Below are positions 24,301 through 38,312 of a stretch of DNA of 64,000 nucleotides, piece after piece. The notes below the pieces were generated by a model that worked only from the letters and a program-made list of their open reading frames with translations, did not search any database and was not told where the DNA came from. The position numbers were made by a program, and so were the translations under genes. Positions within the stretch are counted from its first letter, which is position 1; the number at the start of each line of letters is the position of its first letter. This DNA is from Apus apus (Eukaryota > Chordata > Aves > Apodiformes > Apodidae): assembly GCF_020740795.1 (NCBI RefSeq), contig NC_067285.1:15244001-15308000 (forward strand), in the 5' to 3' direction.

Positions 24301-27300
24301 TGTAAAAAATTCTTCTATGTCTCTAATCTTCCTCTTCACTCCCTACCCTTCCTTTTTTCTTCTTTGTAAAGGAACTCTTTTAGTATTAGACTAGCGTTAG
24401 TTTCAGCTGAATTTAAATCTCTCTCTTGTTGACATTAACTATACAAAAATCAGCCTGTCTCCTTCACGTCTGTCCCTGGATAGCCTTGTAGAAACCAAAC
24501 TGGAACATATAAGGGGGAAGAGTTACTGGAAGAAGCATCTTCCCCTTTGTAACAAAGAACTAAGGTAAAAATGTTGCCTTGTAACTGAAACAAGTTTATT
24601 GTATTAATCTCTCAAACAGATTATGTATTTGTAATCCTGATTATAGAGCAGGTCACTGGAATGTTTCAACATATGCAGAAGATATTTTACCTAGAACCTG
24701 AAAAACAAAATAATGATCAGAAGATGGTGCTCTCATCTCAGGCTGTTATGGTATCATTTTGAACATTTTGGCTGGAGTCTGCAGAATTTTCTTCTCTTTT
24801 TGTTATGATGAAGAAAATTATTTTTTTAAAAAATATTTTCTGGGGTTTTCACTATACATATTGTCCTTTGTATGGTACTACAGACTTCCCTATATTCTCT
24901 AGAAGGCTTTCTGTAATATTAACATAAGTCATTCCCCAATGAACTTGCTGTGTTTGTGCTCACACTGTTTTCTTATGTTTATGTTCTCATGCGGTCACAC
25001 TCTGGTGACATTAGTATTTACAGGAACTTAATTCCTAGCACCCAAGACTGAGTGCTATGCGAAACTTCTAAAATTGCAAGAGCAGAAATTCATTCCTATA
25101 ACACTTGCATTTTTATCCGGGCATGAAAAAGAAACAACATATAACTTTGGTGATGAATTTCCAATTATTGAAATATCTCACTTCTGTAAGTATTCACAAA
25201 CAATCGATTAATTGGTCTTTAGAGAAGAATTTATTGAAAACTCAGTGTGCCAATAAATGCTTAGCTAAGCATTTGAACACAAAATTCACTTCAGGGAGTG
25301 CAGTACATCACATAATACCTGACTTTTGGAAAGCTTTTTTAAAGCTGTGTTGATGTCACGGATGAAAATAGGCCTTTTAAAAGGTATTTGATTTATGTGT
25401 GCAGTTTTTCATTTTCTGAGGGGAGGCAGTCCTTTAAGGTGCTGAAATTTTGCTGTGCACGTAGCACTAGAACACAGGAATAAGTCATGCTATAATCCTA
25501 GACATTCATAGACTCAGTTTTCTTGTCTGAAGTGGTATAGCAGAAGGTAAATTCAGGCACCCCTTATTAGTTGGTGCAATGCAGCATTTAGCTCTGGCCC
25601 AGCTTGTTCATGGATGAGACCTCCCTGGCACCAATTTCCCACTGTTTCATTTTTTCTAGCGATACTTACACTTGTACAAAGTACAGTGGAACCATCTATT
25701 AAAGGCACATACAAACACTGGCTGGAGAGGGAGGTTCATGCTTCTTGTACTCAACAGCAGTGATTGAAATGGTTGTAAAAGGATTCTCACCCTCTGTGTA
25801 TGTGCATCTTTATATACATCTACACATATCTGTACAAATGTTTCTTGTAAAAATATGATTTTATGGGTTGATTCCTTCTGCACTTAAGAGACTGTGTTTC
25901 AATTATGTGCATCAACAGTCAGGTCAAAAATGAAACCAAGTAATAAACAGAGCTCCTGCAGGTATGTGTGCAGAGAAGAGCCACTCATTAGAGTGGCCTT
26001 TTGGGAAAGAATGAAAAAAGCAAGCAGAAGAAAAAATAGAGTCCCTGCCTCACTGAGTCTGTTTACATTTGTGGGAAAATAGTGATGTTTGCCAGGACTC
26101 TGACTAAGGAAAACCTGTCTTCCACCATTTTAGAGGTAGGTTTATGCTTTCATTGCTTTTCAGAAGAAAGGAAAGAAATGAAAGTGAGAAAACATAAAGT
26201 AAAAACCAGATTTCTTATGAAATGCACCATATTACTTAGAGGTAACCTGTCACTGCTATTCTAATGATTTCTATCCCAGTCCTTGCCTTTCCTGCACTAC
26301 TCAACATGGCAGGTTAAAAGTGAAGGAACTGTGTGGCTGGGCAGCACTGTCCCGGCTGTAAGGAGAGGAGCTCATTTCTGGTCTCACCTGGAGTAGTCTG
26401 AAGTGAGACTCAAAGACATATAAGAGAATAAAATATGAATTATTTGATATCCACTACATACTGAAGGAGGGAAGTCAGAGACCATGGGTCACTCTTGTAG
26501 CTGCTTATGCTGGGAGAGTGTCTGAGGCTCAGCAATGAGGGTGCAATGAGGGTCAGAAGAAAAAGCAGAAGCTGAGCTGTCAGGTCAGCAGTAAGCTCCC
26601 ACATATAGAAGGGCAATACATGCCCTCTGAGCACACTGATTGTGAAAAAGACACTAGAATATGGAAAGCAACTGCAGAGGGTTGTTCACAAAATCATAGC
26701 TGACCTCTCCAGGACTTGGAGGGAGAAAGTAGGTATTAGCTATCTGCATTGCAGTTAAAACACTGCATTGCAGACAGAAGAGCTGAGTTTTGCCCTTAAG
26801 ATCTAGAAAGTGTTACAAATACAAATGTGTGTATAGCATGACCTGAGAGCTGGTAACACACTCCTTGCATTGCTGCCTAGCAAACCCAGTCAGATTGAGA
26901 TTTTTAGAGACTTCAGCAATAGTTCCAGCTCTGTTGGTGTTCTTTTCAGCTGGAACCTCCCCACTTAGGCATGGAAGTTACTACCTTTAACATAAAAGTC
27001 CTCACTCTAATAATGCAAACTGCTATAAGCAGCTATATGTTACTCTTAAAATAGAACTGATTTTATAGTAGGACTTGGGGCACTCTGATCTTCTGAATCT
27101 GGGAAAAAGATGGAGCACTGGACTCTCAGGGTTTCTTTCAGTCCTTATTTCTTCGACTCTGTCATGACCTTTATTATTAGGGGAAGTGAAGGCACAAAGA
27201 CACGTTAGAAGTCATATGGTGAAGATATCTGTTTGGAACTGAAATATTTCTCAATAGAAAACAGGGTTAATAGAAAACAGACCAAGCTGATCATTGTTAG

Positions 27301-30300
27301 CTCTGAATCACAGCTTCTTGGATGTGGAAGGCCAAAAATGTGAGTATATTATGTAAAACATTTATCTGCAAACTATTTTGCAATTAAAAAACCACCTTGT
27401 ATTTAAGGAAAAATTAAATAAGCCTCAAATAACTTCGTGTAGTTTTTCTAGTTCAGTGGAAAAAAGATAATTGCTTTTCACAACAAGTCATCTTAGTGTT
27501 TTCTTTTTGATGCCTAAACCTATAAAGATGAGCTGAATTATTCCAGAACTGAAAAATGTCTGAGGACAATGGGCTATATTTTGTAGGTCACAACAAAGAA
27601 TCTATGTTCAGTATTTCTGCCTTAGTTTGTCTTTATCTCCACCAGCACTTTCAGAGCTACCAAACAAGCTGTGAATAGCTGCTCCTTTAGTCCCAACAGC
27701 TGAGGGAGCAGCAAATGGTAAATTGCCATGGCTGTGCATATTCTTGAACACTCACATTTGTTGCTTGTGTTCTTGTTTTTGCTGCCTCTGATCTGATTAT
27801 ATCTGCAAGTGTAGATCTCTATTTATTGCCTATTACTATTCAGCTAATGGCTTAACCTCTCATAATTTTTGTGTAGTTTTTATCGTTCACTACTAAATAT
27901 ATTGCTGTTCATAAACATCCATGGTATGAGAGCTGATACTAAGCCGACTTACTTACACTGATTGGCAATTATTCTAGATAAAAAAGATCACCATTGTGTT
28001 TATTTCATGGATCCAACTTTTGGATCAGTTCTTAATTACCCACTTTTGAGCAACTACCAGTTTATTACAGGTGGGGTATCAGCAGAACAGCTGATATGAG
28101 CTATCCTGCTCCTGTGAATAGCCAGCATGAGCACTCACCAGGGGAATTTTGGATCTCTGAGGAAAATGCAAGCAAGTAAACTGCAGATATCTTTTTATAG
28201 ACTTCAGAATATAATACATATATTAAAAAAAACAACATGAATTTCTGCAATAAAACGAAAGCAAATAATATATGACTGATCCTGCACCCTGTGCCCCTCA
28301 CTGATAACGTCTATGGGGACCCATCTCAGCTTTTTTGAACGGAAGAAAATGAAACTTTAAAACTGGCAGCAGCTGGGTTTTAAAAACACACATTTGTACA
28401 AGCTGATTTTCTTTTCTCCAATAAAAGCAATAAATACAATGAATATTTTATACTTTAAAGTAATTTATGTTTAAAGAACCACAAAGTTATTTCCTCAGTG
28501 TAATGCCTATAGTTGTATTGCTTCAGAAAACTCACAAACATCTCTATGAGACAGAGAACTATTCAGTACCATGTGAATTCAATCTTTTTCAGAATTGTCA
28601 CAGCTGGTGGATAGGGAATAAATGACTGAAAGTTTGCAAAGTCTTGTCCTACACTGACAGTGATTTCAGCTATTCATGGGATTGTTTCAGGACTCTCCTT
28701 ACTAAGTAAGATATTTGATCTGTAAAGACTTTTTAACATTCCTGTTTTTAAAAATACATGGATTTTTTTCACTTTTGAGATGTGTTTAAGGTCTACGTCT
28801 TTAACACAGATTTAAAAACATTGAAGTGATGTGCTTTGGGAATTTTGTCCAGGTAGAGAATTGAAGGTTGACTTTGGTGCTTAGGTGCTTTGCTTCAAGA
28901 TGAACACTAACTTGCTGCCCATATCCAAATAGATATGTAAATAGAAACTGGATTTAAAGGGACTGAAACTAAGAGATTCAGTTGTTATTGCTGCTGTGGA
29001 AGTTCTAAAAAAATTAAGGTGCAGTAATTGTGCCATACTAAATCTTTACACAAATGGCAAAAAGCTGAATATTGGCTAACATAGGCTATAATTTCTTCCT
29101 CTTCCTTTTGTGCAGCCTGATGTTAGTTGCATATGAGTTGGATGCTTCTGAAAATGAACTATTACATTTTTTTATTTTATTTTTTTTTCTAATGGAAATA
29201 CTGTGAATGGCTGTAACCAGGTTTGAGGCAGGTCCTGAAACCTTCCAGCTAACGTCTAATAGAGGTCTGTGGAAAGATATTGAAGGGATAACTGTGGTGT
29301 GTGATTGAGTTTCACTCTCTCTTTCCTTGGAATTCATCTAGCTGGATAAAGCAAAGAGTCAAGGGGAAGAACAGAGAATAAAGAGATGAAGAAATGTTGA
29401 GACAAGATACAAATAAATAATGCTTTAGGAAAAAACCTTTAAAAAGGGGAAAAATATGTTGGAAGTCTTAGATGGGATAACTGTGTTTTATTTATCTGTG
29501 TTGCAGCATGTTATGATGCTTCTCTGGCAGACATCCTGAAACTATGTGAGTCTTGGGGAAAGGCTGACAGAAGGATGATGCTGTAGGGGTTTCAATGTTA
29601 CTGATTTATAATTCTGATTATATTGCTTGGCTAGTGGATCATGTATTATTTCTTCTAAGTGACAATCTGCAGAAGCAGGTCATGTTTTTCTCTGACTTTT
29701 GATATTGTTTTGGCATACATGATGGTTTAATATTTTGTTGTTGTTAATGACTTAATTGGTACAAATCTTTACAAGCATTTACATTTTAAAACATTTAAAA
29801 TGCAAAGAAAAACCTACCAACAACAAAACAATCAGGTATTTTACGTTATTGATCCTAGTTGGTAGATTCCAGTTTGGAGAGATATACACGATACACTACA
29901 GCTACTGCTACCCTAGTCAAGTAGCCTGGTCAACTAGGATAGACATTCCCAAGGGTGTTGCCTCTGGCTCTCTCTGTACTGGAGTCCGTATTACAAACAG
30001 TCCTGAAAGGGATAATGACTGCTGTATTGGCTTTTGTTATGCAGAGGTAGATGTGAATTTGATGTGAAGGTTTCTTTCACTGACAAACAAATAAAAATGC
30101 CCTTTTCTCAGGAAAGGAAGTGGCTTAATTTTGCTATTATACCTGTAATATACCTGTTGTTTGAGTGTTTCTTCTTTCTGAAGACGGCATCACAGGCTCA
30201 GTTGTCCCTTGCACGTGGGGTCAGGCTGGTACTGCAGAGTGGGTAAAGTTTGTTTGGATCAACAGAGCTGCTGTCAGTGCAGGATCTGTGTATCAGAGTC

Positions 30301-31166
30301 ATTGTGCTACATCTCAGATATGCATTTTCCTCTCCCCTTCCTCCTGTGACATAGGAGGCAGGGTGTATACTACTGCCAATGTGCCATCAATGAAGTTTCC
30401 AAATACTGATTAGCTATTCAAAGTAAGAATGTAGCTCTCTTTTACTCTGACATTGGGTGCAGGGATCTTTTTTTCAGATGGGGAGAAGTGGTAGGGTTTC
30501 AGCAGGTTTCACAGGGAACTGAGGAGATGAGAAGTGGATTTGCAGTGGTCTGCCCAAAGAAGGGTTGGAATCACTGCTGCTTGTCACTGTTCTTATTTGC
30601 TTGTGTGTATATTTGATGTATACTTGGATAAGCACTTAAATCTTTGCAGCCCATCTTGGTGGTAATGATGAAACTATGCCTATAGAGTGTTCACTGTATC
30701 ATAGTTTAAATAATCTTCTGACATACATAATGCAGTGTATTTGCTGAGCCCGTATTGATCATCTTCTTTATTGAAAACCACTGAGCTCAGTAACATTCCA
30801 GAAAAATGTCAATACTCTTGCTCATTGTATCACAATATCTAGATCCATGTTATTTGCAGACCAAGTGCCTGATTGAATTTCCGATGGAGATAATGAAAAT
30901 CTTTGTTTGACTTCAATTAAAGTTTCCTCAGACACTCAAGCCTCCAAGCAAATTAACCTATGTGGAAGGAGTAGGTTCATGTGAATGAGCAAACTCTTGC
31001 TTAAACTTCTTTGCCTGCAACAAACAAGCATTACAAATATTTCTGAAAGACAGAATAAATCAGAATTTAGGTGTTTTCCAGATGGCTAACACTGATTAGA
31101 GAAGATAAATTTGAGCTGGCCTCTGTATAAAAGAAGGTATTTTTTAACTTCTCGTGATTCTCCTTT
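21386..31166. other. Intergenic, no gene seen
   Basis: AT-rich DNA with an 11-bp tandem duplication at 26532. The longest frame in the window (23447-23911, 154 codons, GTG start) lies here, has no recognised domain and no splice or promoter context, and is treated as chance. A 12-bp palindrome CCTTTTAAAAGG sits at 25373-25384. Confidence 0.6.
26532..26553 (+). repeat. Perfect 11-bp tandem duplication
   Basis: Two adjacent copies of GCAATGAGGGT, with no other feature nearby. Confidence 0.9.
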
Positions 31167-31255
31167 TCATAGAATCATAGAATCATAGAATCATAGAATC
31201 TTAGGGGTTGGAAGGGACCTCGAAAGATCATCTAGTCCAACCCCCCCTGCAGGAG
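31167..31255 (-). mobile_element. CR1 3' terminal fragment with terminal octamer repeats
   Basis: Four copies of a 'tcatagaa'-type unit at 31167-31199 are followed by 'ttggaagggacct', 'agatcatctagtccaac' and 'cccctgcagg'. This is the reverse complement of the CR1 3' end, whose tail is a short tandem repeat rather than poly(A). It is severely 5'-truncated at under 100 bp, as most avian CR1 copies are. It is the best-preserved CR1 end here and strong evidence for a bird genome. Confidence 0.95.
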
Positions 31256-31747
31256 TGAGAGTTGTAGGAGACCTTGGTTTTGTAGGAAAACAAGATTTTC
31301 ATAGTAACAGAGTTTGTAAAACTAGACTAGGCAAGTGAGGAATCCTTACTAATTGCACGTAAAGACAAGTCAGGAAGCCTGTGACATAATAAGATTTTCT
31401 GCTATAGGCAGGCTTAGAACCCTTTTTGCCCATGTGCAGGGAGGAACATGTGGAGAGCCATATTGTAAAGCCTTCTGCATGCCCCAAAGATTTCCATGCA
31501 TGGCTTACTCTGCACCACTTAGCATGAAACGTTCTCACAGGAAAGCTTCACAGACCTTGGTTTGTCACTTTTTAATTACTGCACACAGACATGTTGACAA
31601 TGAGAGTTATTCTCATGCATCTCAGTGATTCTGAAAATCTTCTGTTGTGTCTTTTAAACAATTTTAGTAGTAGTGGTAGAAGCACTCCTTAACGTGCCTG
31701 TGTTCTCAAGTTCTCTGTCATTCTTTGCTTCTGCTAAAATTGTAATG

Positions 31748-31820
31748 GTTTGTGGGGTTTTTTTGTTTGTTTTTTTGGTGGTGGTTGTTTTTTTTTGTTT
31801 GTTTGTTTGGTTTTTTTTTA
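31748..31820 (+). repeat. T/G-rich low-complexity tract
   Basis: This is a run of T tracts broken by single or paired G, with repeated 'gttt' units (about 31765 and 31796-31808). The frame across it is only a low-complexity Phe/Val peptide. Confidence 0.9.
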
Positions 31821-33920
31821 CCCTCAATGACCAAATACTATGTTCCATTGCTAAATGTCTCCAAATAGTAATTAACCCACTAGTGAACTCACTGAGGAAA
31901 TGAAGATTATGAGGCAATTTTTCAATCTTGATAGACAGTGAGAAGTAGTGTTTGGGTAACCACTCATGTATAACTGAATATAAAGCAAAAGCTTTATTAC
32001 TGAACATCCAGAGGAGATGTGTGTGCCTGCCCATTTCAGCTTGAGAGATATGAAATGATTCAGTTTCTTGGGTCTGCTCAGGCTGGTAGAAATACCATTA
32101 TGGCAACATTTCACATTAATTCATTGGATTTAGCCTTTGGAATTTCCAAAGGTTGAACAATAATGCAGTGACATTTGCTGATGGATTGGGAAAAGGATGT
32201 AGCCTGAATCAAGAGTTAAAGACATTCCTTCCAGGTTCTGCATGTCCATAGTTTTAACACACTTTCTTTTCTGCAATTAAGCATGAATATCTAATTACAG
32301 CATTTCATTGATGCGTGGTCCTCATGAAATAACTTAGAGACTCTCAAATTTTCTTTAGTATCTTGTCATAGTTGGAAATAAAAATTCATGAAAGTTCAGC
32401 AGAATTGCCTAATCTCTCATTTTCCTAAACAACCAGTACTTTGATGCCTTTAGGCTGTTTGGATATTAATTGCATTTGTGGTGTTCATTTAATTTATTGG
32501 GAAATTACCCCATTAGTCTATGGGTTTTTCACATCCATTTGCCATGCAACTTTCCTGAGCAGTGCACAATGGGTGCTTTGTGAACAATACAAGAACGCTG
32601 TTTAGTTACAAAGTGCTTGAAGGAATCTAGCTCAGAGATCAATCTTCAAACAATTAATTGTTGTGTGCATGTAAGAAGGACTTGAGGGGTTATGTCACTT
32701 CTTTTCTCCTTGAGCTGAAATACTGCAGATGAAAACAAGCTGCAGACTGAAAATGTTACTGATAATCTGTGTAAATATTAGTTGGCCAGGCATACACAGT
32801 GTTTAAGAGCAGGTACAATTGGTTCCTGCTTCAAAGTGTGACTTCAACTTATAATGTTCATGAAAAATTAATTTCAGAATAATTGCAGACGTTATTTTCT
32901 TTTTGCATTAATGAATCCCTAGCATGTTTGCTCAGAAACTTTTAAAAGATAAAACCTCCTACAGGTTTGCCCACTTTCAAGAAAGTCTATGATAGCATAT
33001 CACAGGGTGTCTTTGGGATTCAGTGAGTAAATTCAGAATTCCTAAAATGATTACTGTAATTACTGCTTTAAAAGCCAGAGTAAAATAAACAAGGAAATCT
33101 TTCTATTTTACATAAACAATAGATTATCATACAGAGGAGTACTCTTGCCAGTACAGTCTAATGAATTTAAAAACCCACTTTGTTTTTAAGTATACCACTG
33201 AGAAATTTTAAACATAAGGTAAATTTCAATTACTTTATAAAGTTGTTTAATGCTGATAAGAGATGGTAAATCCTTAAGATCTGGAACAAACTTACCCAGC
33301 ACTTGGCAACTATAATTACCAAAAGGTTAGCTTACACAGGACCTCTCACAGTTTCTCTCTCCTTAACAGTTTTCACACCATCTGAAATCACCTTGTATTT
33401 GTTACTATGTAAGCACATGTACCTGGGCAGTCACAGCAGAGCTGCTGAAGTTTATCTGTGCCCTGAGTACCACAGAAAATACACAATAAATTTAATAAAA
33501 AACATTTCTCCATGCTTAGTCCACCTTTTTATGTTGTTTTTCTTCCTCAATTCCATTTCACTAACAAAAGAAACAAAGAAATAATTGTGATAAATACATC
33601 ACAAGATGTCCTTTAAACCCACCATCAACCCTGCACTGTTAATGCTGTTTGAGGGCTGGCTGTACATATACCTAAAGTTCAAACCACAGATGCTTAGTTC
33701 AATTCCCGGAGAAACCACAGCAAATTTTTATTTTTTTATGTAGTGAACTTCTTGTATAACATTAGAGTTTAATGCTATTTCTATTTGGCAGGATTGCTTC
33801 TATGGGGTTGTTTTTCCCTTGGTATTGTATTTTCACATTCCTGTTAACAATTGAGACAGCTGCCTGCTTCATGGCACTATCCTTCTTTCAAATAGAAAAC
33901 CACAAAATGTCCTCCCTGAG

Positions 33921-33992
33921 TGTGTTTTTGGTGTTTTGTGTTTTGTTTGTTTGTTTGGGGTTTTTTTTTGTGTGTTGTTTGTTTGGTTTTTT
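33921..33992 (+). repeat. T/G-rich low-complexity tract
   Basis: Repeated 'tgttt' and 'gttt' units with a GGGG at 33957-33960 and a T9 run at 33961-33969. It has the same style and strand as the tracts near 31.8 kb and 62.0 kb. Confidence 0.9.
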
Positions 33993-36900
33993 AAACCCAT
34001 ATTAAAATAATTTGAGAGTTGTCAAATACAGAATATGTGCTTCAGCTACCATTAATTATGGTTTAGGTGACAAACAACAAGGCTATTGAGTTGGTGTATC
34101 TATATCTAATCTGAAATATGTTTATTAAACATGGGACAGGAGATAATAGTTGCCATGGGGTCAGAAGGCTATTAGAAGAGAAAGGGGCAACAGAGCTGCC
34201 AGTAAAAAGAATGGTTCCAGTCTTTTGTGTTTGGGTAAACTCCTTTCCTTGTTACCTGTGTGCTCTAGAGATGGAAACAAGAGTATCCAAGCCTGTCCTT
34301 TACACTTAGAAAATGTCTAGCTTGTTTGCCATGTTTTTGAACACCAGGTGGAGAAACAATTTGGTATATAATTTTAAAAATTAAACTCACATTATGCTTG
34401 TGATGACAATATGTAGTATATTTACATTAAAACCCTAAGTTCCTACTATTCCTTAATTAAGAAAATCTATGGAATGTGATTCTGTGTATGAAAACTTTAG
34501 CTTCAATGTGGCTTTCATAACCAACAAAAATTAAAATAATTACACACATATCAGAAGCTCGTGTAATTCTTGTAATACCATAATCCTCTTATTTTTAAGA
34601 AAAATATTTATATCATTTGTATTTAATTACAACAGCCATATAAAAATGTTTGTAGCAATTGTTTATAAAACATAATAATTAACATAAATACTTTGTCTTG
34701 AAACAGTCTTGTCACTTAATGCCATTAGCTGTTTGAAACAGGTATGCAGAGGTAGTAAAAGCATTCAGAGAAGTGTCTGCCCCAGAGATCTTGCAGACCA
34801 GAGCCAGAGTCCCAGCAGCCCCCCATGGAGCAGGGCTCCCCAACATCTCCTGCTGTGACCTGTCTGCTCCTGCCTCCCCCCAGGCTGCTGGCTGTGCCCT
34901 GGGTGGTCAAAGTCACAGCATCAGGGAGATACTCCCTCCTATTTTTAATCTATTTTAATTGAGTCTAGAAGCTGAAAACCAAACAGCCAACCCCCAAGTG
35001 AGCAAAATATTTTCAATAACCTCCAGAAAGGACTTTCCAGGCTGCTGATGATTCACAAACTTAGCTGAGAGTGCCTGATGAAAGGTACCTAGCAGTCATC
35101 ATCCTTCAGAATAGTTTTCTTGTGGCTTGATGGTGGTGTTATATGTTTTTTGTCTTTTGTTTTTGTTTAAACTCATGGCATATTTAGTAAAACTTCCTCT
35201 TTGTCTTGCAAAAATGCTGAGCCCAGGTATCCAAAATGAGCTTTCTTGGCTCCAGCATCTGATGCTCAACATGAATCACAGAAGTAGTACCTGTTGAGAA
35301 ACAACAAATGCTATTCAGTTTAGCCTCAGCAGACTTTATTATGGTTTTGTTTACTCCTTTCAGTTACAATTATTTTTTTTCTGTGAATGACTGTTATTCA
35401 TGTTTTTATAGACCAAAGGCATACTTCGGTGTCTTGCATTATAGGTCAAAGGGCAAGCAGTAAAATCCTAGGGCGCAAAACTATCTTTATATCCGATGTC
35501 AGTAGGACTTTCACGTAATGTTCCCAAAGAACATTAATAAATTCTGGGCAGAGTGCAACAACACAATGTTACTGCAGACCAAAAGTTGTTATCAGAGTGG
35601 TCTAATTAGTATATATACGTGTTCATGTGCTTATGTCAATTATGAGACATCTTGTGAAACAAATCTGTAACAAAACCTTTCTGTGTGTTTTGCTGATAAT
35701 CAGGAAGCAGATCTTGAGGTGTGGGAGGGAAAGGGTATGTGCTGCATAGATGGAAGGTCAGAGAGAGAAAAAGAAGGCCCTTGCTGGGTTACATTTCCAA
35801 TGGCTAAGATTTTTACATCCAGAGCCAGATTATCGAATGAGATTTCAGTCCTGGGAGAGTTTCTGCCCACAAAGCCCACCCACTCATCAGCAATGCTTCG
35901 TATGTAAAAGTCAACCAAAATCTTCAGCTGTTGCTGGTACACAAAGCAACCTGTGGGCCTTCCCATCATCTGTGATATTAATTGGCAACATAACATCATC
36001 CCTTCAGATGAATTCATACACTCAGAATATTGCTTTATCTGACACTGCTGTGCTTTAGCATGAACAGAAGTTAAACAAGCCTATGGCTTATTTCACTTTA
36101 TCCATTTAGAAATAACAGATTGTTATTTTGTTTCAAGTATAGAAACAGTACCCTGGACTTCTATTCATATTTGCAATAAAATCAGAAATACTTTTCTGGA
36201 AAGAGCTTGAAAAGAGTTTAATTTCAAGAGATTATAGGACAGCTCTGGTCTTCTTCAAAAGAAGACAGAATAATAAACAGACATAACTCCTCTTTCACAA
36301 ACACACTCGCCGACTATCATTTCTAAGCTCTGTTGCTGGAGCAATTCCTATTCCGTTTCCAGCATCCCAAAGAGCAATGACACACAGTACTCACTACAGT
36401 GCTCCTCACATCAGGAATAAAAGAAACAAGAGCAAAATAAAAATGAACATGGACAGATTTTCCATTACTCCCATTTTCTAAAGTAAATCTTTTTTCTCTC
36501 ATGAGCTGCCCCTGCACATAGCTGATAGATGAGTGCTTCCCCTTATTTTAGTTGAACCATCTGTGTTAGTAAGGTTTGCAAGGGAGAGCTCTATTTGGCA
36601 ACTAAGAACTAGTACTGGTCAAAAAACACAAGCTGCTTTCCCAAACTATTTTTTAAATGTCTTTATTTTTGTTGTATTTTAGAGCACTTCTTTTACTCTG
36701 TAAGCTGTAAAAAATATTTTGGCTCTATCAGATCTAAAAATTATTGAAGGTGAGTAGCCAAAGACCCAGCTTTGAACATGGAGCTAGATTTCCTGTCCTC
36801 TGCAGGGCTTCTGGATGAATTGGATAATTTTATGCTAAAATTCTAAATATTCCAGTTGGATTCAGGCATTGTTATTGCACATGACATGTTTTCATTGTAT

Positions 36901-37234
36901 GTAGATTATTTGCTCTGCTTTAATGTGTGGTGTTTTTTCAAAAGTATGTAAAACTTGAGTGTTAAGCTGATAATTAGGATGTTCCTTTTAGTGCATTAAA
37001 CGCGTTTTTTTCTGGCGAGCTTTACATTGAGTCCACTATATGACATTGCCTCAGCACAAGACTTGCCCTGTCGTGTCTTCCTGATTAATTAGAAACAGAT
37101 TGTAGCAGAGTTTTGACTGGTGGAAAGTGATTGTTACACAGCCAGGGACAAATTATTTTCCCACAGAGCCACTCCAGTATTCTGAAGCCAAGTTTAAAAA
37201 TATCACGGCATTTGAATATTTACATTCATCCTTC

Positions 37235-37257
37235 AAAAAAAAAAAAAATAAAAAAAA
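37235..37257 (+). repeat. A-rich run
   Basis: A14, T, A8. A simple low-complexity tract with no gene attached. Confidence 0.85.
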
Positions 37258-37904
37258 TGAACACATGGAAGAATCTGCAAGATATGGTATTGCTACAACA
37301 GCCATTGTTCATTTTGTGGCACTGTACAGAAGCTGATCTAATTCATCAGTTGTTAGAGCTGGCAAGCAACCAGTTTCAGGGCCAAATTCTCTCAGCATCT
37401 GTGTAGAACCAGCCAGTATAAAACTGGCAGTGAAATGCAGATGTACAGGTAGGAAACTGCTTATCCTCTTTTATTTTCTATATGGTTTCCTATGTAATTC
37501 TTAGGATCTGAGCTTTAGAAGCTCTCTTCAGAACCACACTGAGGAGAAAAAAATTCCAGTATCCCCACATCTGTCTTATGTTGTTTGTACACTCAGTGTC
37601 TCCCCGGGGGAAGAAAAGTTTGTAAGAATGTTTCATTTTGGTTTTGCTTCTTCTAGTTCTTATTTTGTCTGTTTATGTTTGTTTATTTACACTACAGAAG
37701 CAGGCACAAAAAGAAATGTTCCAACCTGCCTTCTGCACTTAGAGTCATCCTTTCTTCCTGGGAGCTGTTATCCTGCAGACCAGAGTCCTCTTCTAGCTTT
37801 TCTTCCTTGGAGAAGAGTGAAGCCTCAGTCTGCAGAGTGGCATGGAAACAGAGGAGTAAAACTTTCAAATAGGTCTTTCTTCCCAGATTTTTACAGCAAA
37901 CTTG

Positions 37905-38312
37905 TAGATAATTTGGGTTATTCAGCCTGGAGAAGAGAAGGCTCCAGGAAGACCTTATTGCAGCTTTCCAGTACTTTAAGGGGTCTTAAAAGAAATATGG
38001 GAACACATTTTTGAGTAGGGCCTGTAGTGATAGGACAAGGGGATATGGTTTTAAACTGAGAGGGAAGACTCAGACTAGATATAAGAACAGATTTATTTTT
38101 TTTTTAATGATGTGGGTGGTGAAACACTGTAACAGGTCCATAGAGAGGTCGTAGATGCCCCATCTCTGGAAACATTCATGTTCAGGGTGGACTGGGCTCT
38201 GAGCAGCCTGATGTAGTTGAAGATGTTGATGCTTATTGCAGGAGTTTTGGACTAGATGACCTTTGAAGGTCCCTTTCAACCCAAACTATTATGTGATTTT
38301 GTGATATCGTGG
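37905..38312 (+). mobile_element. CR1 LINE fragment, 3' end
   Basis: This is a forward-oriented CR1 3' region with landmarks in order: 'ttcagcctggagaagagaag', 'gtgataggacaagggga', 'tggttttaaactgagaggg', 'gatgccccatctctgga', 'gactagatgacctttgaagg' and 'tccctttcaacccaaacta', then the decayed terminal 'ttatgtgattttgtgat'. A fragment of the ORF2 end translates (SAWRREGSRK), but the frame is broken. It is 5'-truncated and of intermediate age. Confidence 0.93.

Larger units (their letters stand above)
31256..37904. other. Intergenic, no gene seen
   Basis: Holds two T/G-rich tracts (31748-31820, 33921-33992), an A-rich run (37235-37257) and a locally GC-rich patch at about 34795-34905 with frames on both strands and no recognisable product. 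Confidence 0.6.

Noticed and set aside
37628..38014. 128-codon plus-strand frame
   Set aside because: Its C-terminal part (SAWRREGSRKTLLQLSSTLR) is out-of-frame CR1 sequence and the rest has no recognised similarity.
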